DNA from: an uncultured Oscillibacter sp.
GTDB taxonomy: Bacteria; Bacillota; Clostridia; Oscillospirales; Oscillospiraceae
Direction: 5' to 3'
DNA length: 58,092 bases
Assembly: GCA_900548505.1 (NCBI GenBank)
Contig: URKI01000004.1
Location: forward strand, 1 to 58,092
Both the position numbers and the translations under genes were made by a program. Positions within the stretch are counted from its first letter, which is position 1, and each line of letters opens with the position of its first letter. Of this stretch, positions 25,169 through 32,551 are shown piece by piece. Under the pieces are notes generated by a model. That model had not been told where the DNA came from. It saw only the letters and a list, made by a program, of their open reading frames with translations, and did no database searches.

Positions 25169-26254
25169 TTAAAAGAGCGTCTCAATGGCGCAGGATGTCC
25201 ACGCCTCCCGGAAAGGCACGCCCTCCAGCTGGGCACCGGAGAGCAGGCTCCACACATCGGAAAATGCCTGCTCCTCCTGTTCATGCCACAGGGAAACGCC
25301 CCGGGCAGACCCGTGGTGGGAGAGGAAATACGTCCCGCCTTGGAACGTGAACTCCAGCTCCCGGCCGCCGTCGATCAGCATGGCCAGGGCCGCAAGGCTT
25401 TTTCCCTCCGTCAGCTCCTTTTGCACCGCGCTGTATAACTCCCCGTCTGCTGGCGCGCTCGTCTCTTCCAAAACGCCGGTAAAATGCAAAATGGCCTCCA
25501 GCACGCCGCCGCCCACCGCCAGCGCCTTGTCGCTGGCGCAGTAGCAGTGGCGCAGCTCACACCGGGGGTCGATGTCCCCGGACTTCATGCCCTTGTGCAC
25601 CGGCGTGCCGTCCGCCAGGATGCCCCGCAGCACGCCGTCCAGGGTGCAGACCATAGGCTGACCATCCACTGTAGCGGCCACATCGCCCATCTTTACCTGG
25701 GCGCCGATGTCCAGGAGCTGATGAAACACCCCGTCCGCCGGAGCACGCAGCACCCGCTCCCCGGCAAAGCCGCCGATGAGCCCGGGAATGCCTGTGTTGG
25801 GGATTGCGGAGCCCTCGTACATGACCCGGCCCAGGTAGTGGCCCCGCATGGTCTCCACCACCGCGTGGCAGTCCTCCCCCGCCGTAAAGCCGGGACCTAC
25901 ACCGATGACCACCGGCGCGTCCGTGATCTTCGTGCCCAGATTCCGCTTGGCCAGGATAGCGTCCACCACCGCATCCGGCTTCAGCGCCGGGATGCAGGCT
26001 CCCTCCGGGTCCGCCAGCACAGGGATGATTCCCTCTTCCAGCATGGCCCTCGCCGTCTCGGGCGAAGCAGCCCGCCGGGCAGTCACGCCCTCCACCGTGG
26101 TCTCCCCCAGCACGATGGCCTGGGAAAAGCACACGGTCCGCCGGATGGCGGTGGGCCGCTCCACCTCCGTCATGACCACCCGGAGCCCGGCCCGGTACAA
26201 TCGCAGAGCAATGCCGCTGGCCAGGTCCCCGGCACCGCGAATCACCGTCAGCAT
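25169..26254 (-). CDS. yqeB: YqeB-like selenium-dependent molybdenum hydroxylase accessory protein, C-terminally extended
   Basis: 361 residues. The first 270 or so match the EF2563/YqeB family: Rossmann-like start MLTVIRGAGDLASGIALRL, then VIGVGPGFTAGEDCHAVVETMRGH and GEVLRAPADGVF-like GERVLRAPADGVFHQ. Family genes occur with selD and yqeC wherever selenium-dependent molybdenum hydroxylases occur, and are thought to help insert selenium into the active site; the biochemistry is unproven. Unusually, about 90 extra residues follow (from about 270; KSLAALAMLIDGGRELEFTF ... YFLSHHGSARG ... AFSDVWSLLSG). It overlaps yqeC by 7 bp and precedes selD by 12 bp, one operon. Confidence 0.94.
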   Translation of the reverse strand: MLTVIRGAGDLASGIALRLYRAGLRVVMTEVERPTAIRRTVCFSQAIVLGETTVEGVTARRAASPETARAMLEEGIIPVLADPEGACIPALKPDAVVDAILAKRNLGTKITDAPVVIGVGPGFTAGEDCHAVVETMRGHYLGRVMYEGSAIPNTGIPGLIGGFAGERVLRAPADGVFHQLLDIGAQVKMGDVAATVDGQPMVCTLDGVLRGILADGTPVHKGMKSGDIDPRCELRHCYCASDKALAVGGGVLEAILHFTGVLEETSAPADGELYSAVQKELTEGKSLAALAMLIDGGRELEFTFQGGTYFLSHHGSARGVSLWHEQEEQAFSDVWSLLSGAQLEGVPFREAWTSCAIETLF

Positions 26255-26910
26255 ATCTGATACTCCTCTCTTTGCAGGCTGCCCGCCAGAACGGGACAGT
26301 CCATGTACTGCGCAAAACGTTTCGCATCTGCCAGGCGGGACGGCGTCTCCGCCTGGTTGATATACACCCGGTCATGGAGCCTCTCCGCCCGGACTACCTC
26401 CGCCGCCATGGCAGGCGAAACAGATTCCTCCAGTCCGGCGCCGGCCAGGGCCGCATATCGCTCTGGCCGGTGGGCTGCCTCCCGGATGGAACGGCCAAAG
26501 CCGGACGCCCCCACCACCAAAATCACATTGCCTGCCTCCGGCGGGATCACCGGCTCATGGGGCGCATGGGCTTTCAGGGGCCGTCCCGCAGAGCCGTCTG
26601 CTTCCACCAGCACATAGTCAAACGCCCGCGCCAGCTGGGCAATGGGCACCGGCGGCACCGTGAGCTTCCCGGTATCGGGGACCTCCGTGCCTGTACAGAT
26701 GAGCCGCTCTCCCGCCAGGCGCGCAAGCTCCTCCGCTGTTCGGGCACAGGGAAGCCCTGGAAACGGAAAAATTTTCGTGGTGGTGCAGAGCGCCACCCGT
26801 CCCCGCGCCGACAGTTCCCGGCCCAGAACGGACAGCAGCGTGGTCTTTCCGCCGCCGCCGATGACGGCGGTGACGCCGGGCTTGATCGCCAGCAGTGCAG
26901 AAAGGCTCAT
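26248..26910 (-). CDS. yqeC: YqeC-like selenium-dependent hydroxylase accessory protein
   Basis: 220 residues. A P-loop-like GGGGKTTLLSVLG (about 17-29) is followed by CTTTKIFPFPG and VLVEADGSAGRPLKAHAPHEPVIP, the signature of the YqeC family. The family is a predicted nucleotide-binding protein found only with selD and yqeB; its exact step in hydroxylase maturation is unknown. First gene of yqeC-yqeB-selD; a promoter lies at 26941-26969. Confidence 0.95.
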   Translation of the reverse strand: MSLSALLAIKPGVTAVIGGGGKTTLLSVLGRELSARGRVALCTTTKIFPFPGLPCARTAEELARLAGERLICTGTEVPDTGKLTVPPVPIAQLARAFDYVLVEADGSAGRPLKAHAPHEPVIPPEAGNVILVVGASGFGRSIREAAHRPERYAALAGAGLEESVSPAMAAEVVRAERLHDRVYINQAETPSRLADAKRFAQYMDCPVLAGSLQREEYQIC

Positions 26911-26940
26911 CCGGACGCCTCCCTTCGTTCTTCTTTTTGT

Positions 26941-26969
26941 AGAATAACACCTGTGGGCGCCACCGTCAA
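26941..26969 (-). promoter_or_regulatory. Predicted promoter of yqeC-yqeB-selD
   Basis: On the minus strand: -35 TTGACG (26969-26964), 17-bp spacer, -10 TATTCT (26946-26941). Confidence 0.65.
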
Positions 26970-27038
26970 GGCTGGTACATGGGATCGGTGACGTATGAAA
27001 CAGCGCCGCGGCGCATATACTGCTTTCGGGTGATCACG

Positions 27039-27515
27039 ATGCAGCTAAAACGTACCTGGAAAACATACGCCGTATGGATCCTGCTCTCGGAGGCGGTGGG
27101 CGCGCTGTCCGGCTTTCTGACCCGGAACGGGGCAGAGCAGTACAGTGCAGCCATCAGCAAGCCGCCGCTGTCCCCTCCCACCCTGGTATTTCCCATTGTG
27201 TGGGGAATCCTGTTTGCCCTGATGGGCATTGGCGCGGCCCGGATCTATCTCTCCCACGCCTCCGCTGTACGCAGCCGGGCCCTGGCGGTCTTTTTCCTGC
27301 AGCTGGGGTTCAACTTCTTCTGGAGCATCATTTTCTTCAATTTTCAGCGCTTTGGCTTTGCCCTGCTGTGGCTTTTGGTCCTGTGGGGACTGATCCTCTG
27401 GATGATCGCCGCCTTTGCCAAGGTGGACCGTCCCGCGGCTTGGCTGCAGGTGCCCTACCTGCTGTGGGTCAGCTTCGCCGCCTATCTGAACCTGGGCGTC
27501 TGGCTTTTGAACTGA
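27039..27515 (+). CDS. tspO: TspO/MBR family membrane protein
   Basis: 158 residues from the ATG at 27039. Five membrane helices and the family signatures SKPPLSPPTLVFPIVWGILFALMGIGA, LGFNFFWSIIFFNFQRFG and PYLLWVSFAAYLNLGVWLLN are present. TspO proteins bind porphyrins or other ligands and are linked to stress; the ligand in anaerobes is unclear. The ribosome binding site (GGGTGATC) is weak, and a longer frame from 26979 exists without a better one. Divergent from yqeC, single gene with its own terminator. Confidence 0.92.
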   Translation: MQLKRTWKTYAVWILLSEAVGALSGFLTRNGAEQYSAAISKPPLSPPTLVFPIVWGILFALMGIGAARIYLSHASAVRSRALAVFFLQLGFNFFWSIIFFNFQRFGFALLWLLVLWGLILWMIAAFAKVDRPAAWLQVPYLLWVSFAAYLNLGVWLLN

Positions 27516-27522
27516 AAAGGCG

Positions 27523-27559
27523 ATAAAGACGGAATCGTTCGTTCCGTCTTTATTTTTTT
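27523..27559 (+). terminator. Intrinsic terminator after tspO
   Basis: A 12-bp stem ATAAAGACGGAA / TTCCGTCTTTAT (27523-27553) is followed by a T run. Confidence 0.9.
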
Positions 27560-27765
27560 GTTATATTTGTTATTTTCGCTGCAAAATTGTTTCCAAAATG
27601 AAGTTTATTTCCCCGTGCAAATGCTGATACAATCATGCCACTGCCGGGCGAGGAGGCGGAATCAGCAAAGATCCAAAAACGGCAGGAGGGAAACAACGAT
27701 TGCGCGAACAGGCTAGCACGCGCTGGGAGGAACTGATTGCATCAATCAGAAAGGAAGTATCCATC
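27560..27765 (+). other. Leader region of the 27766 lipoprotein gene
   Basis: About 200 bp without a gene. The first 70 bp are AT-rich and hold a possible -10 (TACAAT, 27628-27633) with no convincing -35. The next 130 bp are GA-rich (repeated GAGGAGG/CAGGAGGG) with no recognised riboswitch. I cannot say whether it is a structured leader. Confidence 0.4.
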
Positions 27766-28074
27766 ATGAAAAAGATTTTTGCACTGGTGCTGACCGTCTG
27801 CCTGCTGCTGCCTCTGGTGGCATGCGGCCAGAAGGGCGAGGAGAAGAAGGACGACGCCGAGGAGACCAAGACCATCAGCGGCATCGTCAACAAGCTGGAC
27901 AGCTATCTGGTCCTTCTGGACAGCAACGGGGATTACCACATCTTTGACTACGGTGAAGATGTGGACAAGAGCACGCTGGAAGAGGGCGATAAGATCACCG
28001 TCTCCTACACCGGAACGCTGGACAATGAGGACCCGTCCCCGGTAGCAGTGACCATTCAGAAATCCGAAAGCTGA
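27766..28074 (+). CDS. Small lipoprotein, unknown function
   Basis: 102 residues from the ATG at 27766 (GAAAGGAAG upstream). The signal MKKIFALVLTVCLLLPLVACG has lipobox LVAC, followed by a charged linker (KGEEKKDDAEETK) and a small all-beta domain (TISGIVNKLDSYLVLLDSNGDYHIFDYGEDVDKS ... EGDKITVSYTG) that looks like an OB-fold. Function unknown. Longer in-frame starts would bury the signal sequence. Confidence 0.87.
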   Translation: MKKIFALVLTVCLLLPLVACGQKGEEKKDDAEETKTISGIVNKLDSYLVLLDSNGDYHIFDYGEDVDKSTLEEGDKITVSYTGTLDNEDPSPVAVTIQKSES

Positions 28075-28108
28075 AAAAAAGCAGGGCACTTTCGTGCCCT
28101 GCTTTTTT
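28075..28108. terminator. Bidirectional intrinsic terminator
   Basis: A 15-bp stem around GCAGGGCAC / GTGCCCTGC with A and T tails lies between the convergent lipoprotein and hcp genes. Confidence 0.95.
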
Positions 28109-28125
28109 GCGCAGCGGGAATCTCT

Positions 28126-29775
28126 TTACTGCCGGGCCGGACCCACCAGCTGTGCCAGGTCCTCCTCCACAGAGCCGATGCCGGCAATGCCGAAGTTCTC
28201 AACAAGAACCTTGGCCACATTGGGACTGAGGAATGCCGGCAGCGTGGGGCCCAGATGGATGTTCTTCACCCCCAGGTACAGCAGGGCCAGCAGCACGATG
28301 ACCGCCTTCTGCTCGTACCAGGCAATGTTGTAGACGATGGGCAGATCGTTGATGTCGTCCAGGCCAAAGACCTCCTTGAGCTTCAGGGCGATCACCGCCA
28401 GAGAATAGGAGTCGTTGCACTGGCCCGCGTCCAGCACCCGGGGGATACCGCCGATATCGCCCAGAGGCAGCTTGTTATACTTATACTTGGCGCAGCCTGC
28501 CGTGAGAATGACCGTGTCGTGGGGCAGAGCCTTGGCAAACTCCGTATAGTATTCCCGGCTCTTGGCCCGGCCATCACATCCGGCCATGACCACGAACTTC
28601 CGGATGGCACCGGACTTGACGGCCTCCACCACCTTATCGGCCAGGGCCAGCACCTGCGCGTGGGCAAAGCCGCCCACGATCTCGCCCTGTTCGATCTGCT
28701 CCGGGGGCGCACAGCGCTTTGCATGCTCAATGATGGCGGAGAAATCCTTCTCCTCGCCGATCCCGCCGGGGATATGCCGGCAGCCGGGATAGCCGGCGGC
28801 GCCGGTGGTATAGAGGCGGTCCTTGTAGCTGTCCTTGGGGGGCACGATGCAGTTGGTGGTCATGAGGATGGGGCCGCGGAAGGACTCGAACTCCTCCTTC
28901 TGCTTCCACCATGCATTGCCGTAGTTGCCCACAAAGTTGGGATACTTCTTGAAAGCGGGATAGTAGTGGGCGGGCAGCATCTCAGAGTGGGTGTATACGT
29001 CCACGCCGGTGCCCTGGGTCTGCTGAAGCAGCATCTCCAGATCCCGCAGATCGTGGCCGGACACCAGAATGCCCGGGTTCTTGCCCACGCCGATGTTCAC
29101 CCGGGTGATCTCCGGGTTTCCGTAGGCGGTGGTGTTGGCCTTGTCCAGCAGGGCCATGCCGGAAACGCCGTACTTGCCGGTCTCCAGCGTCAGCGCCACC
29201 AGATCGTCCGCGCTGAGGCTGTCATCCAGCGTGGCAGCCAGGGCCCGCTGCAAGAAAGCTTCCACTTCCCCGTCGTCCTGCAGCAGCGCGTTGGCGTGCT
29301 TGGAGTAGGCGGAAAGGCCCTTGAGGCCGTAGGTGATGAGTTCCCGCAATGAGCGGATATCCTCGTTTTCCGTGGACAGCACGCCCACCGTCCGGGCCTT
29401 GGCCTCCCAGTCACCGCTGCCGTCCCACAGAGCAGCCTCGGGCAGGTTTGCAGTGTCGCTCAGCTGACCCAGCAGCTCTTTCTTGGTGTCCAGCGTGGCG
29501 CGGACCCGGGACGCGATCGCCTCCTTATCAAAGTTGGCGTTGGTGATGGTGGTGAAGAGATTCAGGGTAATCAGATGATTGACCTGGGCGGAGACCGACT
29601 TTCCCTCTTTCCGCAGAGCGGTAGTTACAGCACTGAGCCCCTTGGTCACATACACCAAAAGATCCTGCATGGCCGCCACGTCCGGGGTCTTTCCGCACAC
29701 GCCCACGCGGGTGCAGCCCTTGCACCCCGCCGTTTCCTGGCACTGATAGCAAAACATATTCTGTTCCAATTTCAT
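28126..29775 (-). CDS. hcp: Hybrid cluster protein (hydroxylamine reductase / NO reductase)
   Basis: 549 residues from the ATG at 29775. The N-terminal cysteines MFCYQCQETAGCKGC ... VCGK bind the first Fe-S cluster. The hybrid-cluster ligands are spread over the C-terminal half (GVGKNPGILVSGHDL, TNCIVPP, CDGRAKS, TAGCAKYKYNKLPLGDIGGIPRVLDAGQCND). Hcp detoxifies nitric oxide or hydroxylamine under anaerobic conditions. GGAGGAAATG puts the ribosome binding site too close to this ATG; a TTG at 29769 or the ATG of MFCYQC at 29757 are alternatives. Divergent from a Crp/Fnr regulator with a dyad in the shared region. Confidence 0.97.
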   Translation of the reverse strand: MKLEQNMFCYQCQETAGCKGCTRVGVCGKTPDVAAMQDLLVYVTKGLSAVTTALRKEGKSVSAQVNHLITLNLFTTITNANFDKEAIASRVRATLDTKKELLGQLSDTANLPEAALWDGSGDWEAKARTVGVLSTENEDIRSLRELITYGLKGLSAYSKHANALLQDDGEVEAFLQRALAATLDDSLSADDLVALTLETGKYGVSGMALLDKANTTAYGNPEITRVNIGVGKNPGILVSGHDLRDLEMLLQQTQGTGVDVYTHSEMLPAHYYPAFKKYPNFVGNYGNAWWKQKEEFESFRGPILMTTNCIVPPKDSYKDRLYTTGAAGYPGCRHIPGGIGEEKDFSAIIEHAKRCAPPEQIEQGEIVGGFAHAQVLALADKVVEAVKSGAIRKFVVMAGCDGRAKSREYYTEFAKALPHDTVILTAGCAKYKYNKLPLGDIGGIPRVLDAGQCNDSYSLAVIALKLKEVFGLDDINDLPIVYNIAWYEQKAVIVLLALLYLGVKNIHLGPTLPAFLSPNVAKVLVENFGIAGIGSVEEDLAQLVGPARQ

Positions 29776-29814
29776 TTCCTCCTGTGAATTCCCAGGATGC
29801 GCGGCATCCCGGGG

Positions 29815-29843
29815 TTGACTTTCTGTCCATACTATACTAGAGT
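29815..29843 (+). promoter_or_regulatory. Predicted promoter of the Crp/Fnr regulator gene
   Basis: -35 TTGACT (29815-29820), 17-bp spacer, -10 TAGAGT (29838-29843); start near 29850, just before the dyad. Confidence 0.55.
29831..29836 (-). promoter_or_regulatory. Predicted -10 box of hcp
   Basis: TATAGT on the minus strand (29836-29831) without a recognisable -35; the start would be near 29824. The dyad at 29859-29872 is centred at -41.5, the position of class II activator sites. Confidence 0.55.
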
Positions 29844-29858
29844 CTTCCACATATAGAT

Positions 29859-29872
29859 GTTGTTATAACAAC
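29859..29872. promoter_or_regulatory. 14-bp perfect dyad, likely Crp/Fnr-type operator
   Basis: GTTGTTATAACAAC is a perfect palindrome between hcp and the divergent Crp/Fnr gene. It is centred at -41.5 from the predicted hcp start and lies just downstream of the predicted start of the regulator gene, so one protein could activate hcp and repress itself. Confidence 0.7.
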
Positions 29873-29888
29873 GAAGGAGCCGATCACC

Positions 29889-30566
29889 ATGGATTTTGTC
29901 CTTTTATCCCATACACCGCTGTTTGCCGGCGTCGCTCCCCAGGAGCTGGAGGCCATGCTGGCCTGCCTGGACACGGAGTGCCGCCGCTACGGGAAAGGTG
30001 CGGCCATTCTTCGGACCGGAGACACGGTCCGCTCCATGGGCATCGTCCTCTCCGGCAGCGTGCTCATCCAAAAAACAGACCTCTGGGGCAACGTCACGGT
30101 GCTGGACAGCGTGGGGCCGGGGCAGATCTTTGCCGAGACCTACGCCTGCACACCGCAGGAGCCCCTGATGGTAGATGCGGTGGCCGCAGAAAGCTCCGAG
30201 ATCCTGTTCATCCAGGTGGCCCGGGTGCTGGAGACCTGCCCCAACAGCTGTGCTCACCACCACACGCTCATCCGGAATCTATTGTCCTTGTCCGCCCAGA
30301 AAAACCTGCGCCTGTCCCGGAAGATCTTTCACACAGCGCCCAAGACCATTCGCGCCCGGCTGCTGAGCTATCTCTCCGACCAGGCCATCCGCTGCGGCAG
30401 GCGCAGCTTCACCATTCCCTTCAACCGCCAGCAGCTGGCCGACTATCTGAATGTGGAGCGCAGCGCCCTGTCCAACGAGCTGAGCAAGATGCAGCAGGAC
30501 GGACTGATCGAAACGGAGCGCAACTACTTCCGATTGCTGGACGCCGCTGTGCCGTCCGACCACTAA
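29889..30566 (+). CDS. Crp/Fnr-family transcriptional regulator, probable regulator of hcp
   Basis: 225 residues. N-terminal cNMP-binding-like beta barrel (about 10-120; GAAILRTGDTVRSMGIVLSGSVLIQK, GPGQIFAETYAC), dimerisation helix, and a C-terminal winged helix (FTIPFNRQQLADYLNVERSALSNELSKMQQDGLIE). It has no FNR-type N-terminal cysteine cluster. The divergent placement next to hcp is the arrangement of HcpR-type nitric-oxide-responsive regulators; the sensing mechanism here is unknown. GAAGGAG precedes the ATG. Activation of hcp is inferred from the dyad position. Confidence 0.92.
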   Translation: MDFVLLSHTPLFAGVAPQELEAMLACLDTECRRYGKGAAILRTGDTVRSMGIVLSGSVLIQKTDLWGNVTVLDSVGPGQIFAETYACTPQEPLMVDAVAAESSEILFIQVARVLETCPNSCAHHHTLIRNLLSLSAQKNLRLSRKIFHTAPKTIRARLLSYLSDQAIRCGRRSFTIPFNRQQLADYLNVERSALSNELSKMQQDGLIETERNYFRLLDAAVPSDH

Positions 30567-30568
30567 GC

Positions 30569-30599
30569 AAAGGGGGGGAGCGAAAACGCCCCCTTTTTC
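30569..30599 (+). terminator. Intrinsic terminator after the Crp/Fnr gene
   Basis: An AAAGGGGGG-type stem pairs with CCCCCTTTTT around AGCGAAAACG, ending in a T run. Confidence 0.8.
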
Positions 30600-30627
30600 T
30601 TGACTTTTCCTCGGAATCTGCTATCAT
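30600..30627 (+). promoter_or_regulatory. Predicted promoter of the moa operon
   Basis: -35 TTGACT (30600-30605), 16-bp spacer, -10 TATCAT (30622-30627). Confidence 0.65.
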
Positions 30628-30674
30628 GAAGCCAGTACGTTTACCTTATTTGAGTATCACGACAGGAGGGCGCC

Positions 30675-31619
30675 ATGCTGGATCGCTGCGGAAGAACCAT
30701 TGACTACCTCCGGCTGAGCGTCACGGACCTTTGCAACTACCGCTGCCGCTACTGTATGCCGGAAGAGGGCGTGCCCAAGCGGCGCCATGCGGACATGCTC
30801 ACCCTGGAAGAGCTGACGGAAATCGCCGCCGCGTGTGTTGCACGCGGTGTAAAGAAAATTCGCTTGACAGGCGGAGAACCACTGGTGCGGCGGGGCATCG
30901 TGGAGCTGTGCCGCGCCCTGCGCGCGATCCCCGGCCTGGAGGAGCTGTGCCTGACCACCAACGGCGCTCTCCTGCCCCAGCTGGCAGCGCCGCTGCGCCA
31001 GGCAGGCGTGGACCGGCTGAACATCAGCCTGGACACCCTGCGCCCCGACCGGTTTGCCGCCATGACCCGCACCGGTACGCTGCAAAATACGCTGGACGGC
31101 ATCCGTGCCGCGGAGGCCGCCGGTTTTCAAAACCTGAAATTCGACACCGTCCTCATCGGCGGCTTCAATGACGACGAGATCGAAGCACTGGCCGGACTGA
31201 CTATTGAGCACCCCTGGGAGGTGCGCTTCATTGAGCTGATGCCCATGGGCCCCTGCGCCGGATGGGACAAGGGCTGCTTTCTCTCTGGTGAGAAAGTGCT
31301 GAAAAGGCTTCCCGCTTTACAGGAGATTTCCTCTCAGGGCGTTGCCCGGCGATACCGGCTTCCCGGCGCCGCCGGCACGGTGGGCCTCATCTCCCCCATG
31401 AGTCACGAATTCTGCGCTCAGTGCCGCCGCATCCGCATCACAGCGGACGGCAAGCTGAAAGGCTGCCTCCATTCCGCGGAAGAACTTCCCCTGCGGGGGC
31501 TGCACGGTCAGGCATTGCTGGACGCCATTGCACAGGGCATTGCCCAGAAGCCGCTGCGGCATCACCTGACCTCCGGCGGCAGCGACACCGCCCGCACCAT
31601 GAATGAGATTGGAGGCTGA
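30675..31619 (+). CDS. moaA: GTP 3',8-cyclase (molybdenum cofactor biosynthesis)
   Basis: 314 residues. Radical SAM motif CNYRCRYC (about 17-24), TGGEPLVRRG, and the C-terminal second Fe-S cluster cysteines (CAQCRRIRITADGKLKGCL). The enzyme rearranges GTP to 3',8-cyclo-GTP, the first step of molybdopterin synthesis; MoaC does the next. The C-terminal GG needed for activity is present as NEIGG. ACAGGAGGG precedes the ATG. It starts the run moaA-moaC-MOSC-moeA-like with overlaps or tiny gaps. Confidence 0.97.
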   Translation: MLDRCGRTIDYLRLSVTDLCNYRCRYCMPEEGVPKRRHADMLTLEELTEIAAACVARGVKKIRLTGGEPLVRRGIVELCRALRAIPGLEELCLTTNGALLPQLAAPLRQAGVDRLNISLDTLRPDRFAAMTRTGTLQNTLDGIRAAEAAGFQNLKFDTVLIGGFNDDEIEALAGLTIEHPWEVRFIELMPMGPCAGWDKGCFLSGEKVLKRLPALQEISSQGVARRYRLPGAAGTVGLISPMSHEFCAQCRRIRITADGKLKGCLHSAEELPLRGLHGQALLDAIAQGIAQKPLRHHLTSGGSDTARTMNEIGG

Positions 31620-31622
31620 ACC

Positions 31623-32102
31623 ATGGACGAGCTGACACACTTCAATGAACAGGGCCGGGCCAAAATGGTGGACGTGACGGACAAGGCCGTGACCCACCGC
31701 ACCGCCATAGCGGCCGGTGAGATCCACATGGCGCCCCAGACCATGGCCCACATCAAAAACGGGACCATGAAAAAAGGCGATGTGCTGGCGGTTGCCCAGG
31801 TGGCCGGCATCCAGGCCGCCAAGCACAACTGGGAATTGATCCCCATGTGCCACCCCCTGCCCCTCACCGGTATCGACATCACCTTCGCCCTCTCCGATGA
31901 CCCCTGCATGGTGGAGATCCGTGCCGCTGTTACCTGCACCGGCGTCACCGGCGTGGAAATGGAGGCCCTGAGCGCCGTGTCCGTGGCGGCGCTCACTATC
32001 TACGATATGTGCAAAGCCGTCCAGAAGGACATGCGCATCACCAATATCCGCCTGCTGGAAAAGTCCGGCGGCAAAAGCGGAGACTACAAGATAAAGGAGT
32101 GA
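31623..32102 (+). CDS. moaC: Cyclic pyranopterin monophosphate synthase
   Basis: 159 residues, full length. Signatures: MVDVTDKAVTHRTA, AGIQAAKHNWELIPMCHPLPLTGIDI and GVTGVEMEALSAVSVAALTIYDMCKAVQKDM. It converts cyclo-GTP to cyclic pyranopterin monophosphate. It begins 3 bp after the moaA stop, and its ribosome binding site (GGAGG) lies within the end of moaA, so the two are coupled. Confidence 0.98.
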   Translation: MDELTHFNEQGRAKMVDVTDKAVTHRTAIAAGEIHMAPQTMAHIKNGTMKKGDVLAVAQVAGIQAAKHNWELIPMCHPLPLTGIDITFALSDDPCMVEIRAAVTCTGVTGVEMEALSAVSVAALTIYDMCKAVQKDMRITNIRLLEKSGGKSGDYKIKE

Positions 32103-32107
32103 GCCCC

Positions 32108-32551
32108 TTGGCCACCGTCATATCCGTCAATATCAGCGAGAAAAAGGGCACCATCAAGCACCCGGTGCCCAGCATCCAGCTGAAGCTGCGCCACGGCATC
32201 GTGGGCGATGCCCACGCCGGAGACTGGCACCGTCAGATCAGCCTCCTGGCGGAGGAGAGCGTGGACACTATGCGTGCCGCCTGCCCCATCTCCCTGGACG
32301 CAGGCGTATTTGCCGAAAATATCAACACCCGGGGACTGGACCTGAAAAATCTGCCCATCGGCACCCATCTTCGCATCGGCGAGACGGAGGTGGAGGTGAC
32401 CCAGATCGGCAAGGAGTGCCACAGCGACTGCGCCATCAAAAAAGCCGTGGGCAAGTGCGTCATGCCCACGGAGGGCATTTTCGCCGTGGTCGTGCGGGAG
32501 GGCACCGTCCGTCCCGGCGACGAGATCGAAGTACTGGAGGCGGCATTATGA
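32108..32551 (+). CDS. MOSC-domain protein
   Basis: 147 residues from a TTG at 32108 (AAGGAG 8 nt upstream). The sequence MATVISVNISEKKGTIKHPV ... LRHGIVGDAHAGDWHRQISLLA ... TQIGKECHSDCAIKK is the stand-alone MOSC family linked to molybdenum cofactor handling. The conserved Cys of the MOSC fold is in the KECHSDC region. These domains are thought to carry or transfer sulfur to the cofactor; in this setting selenium is a possibility, but that is inference. It starts 5 bp after moaC and its stop overlaps the next start (ATGA). Confidence 0.93.
   Translation: MATVISVNISEKKGTIKHPVPSIQLKLRHGIVGDAHAGDWHRQISLLAEESVDTMRAACPISLDAGVFAENINTRGLDLKNLPIGTHLRIGETEVEVTQIGKECHSDCAIKKAVGKCVMPTEGIFAVVVREGTVRPGDEIEVLEAAL

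Noticed and set aside
27560..27765. A riboswitch (for example c-di-GMP type) before the small lipoprotein
   Set aside because: GA-rich, but none of the conserved cores I know is present.
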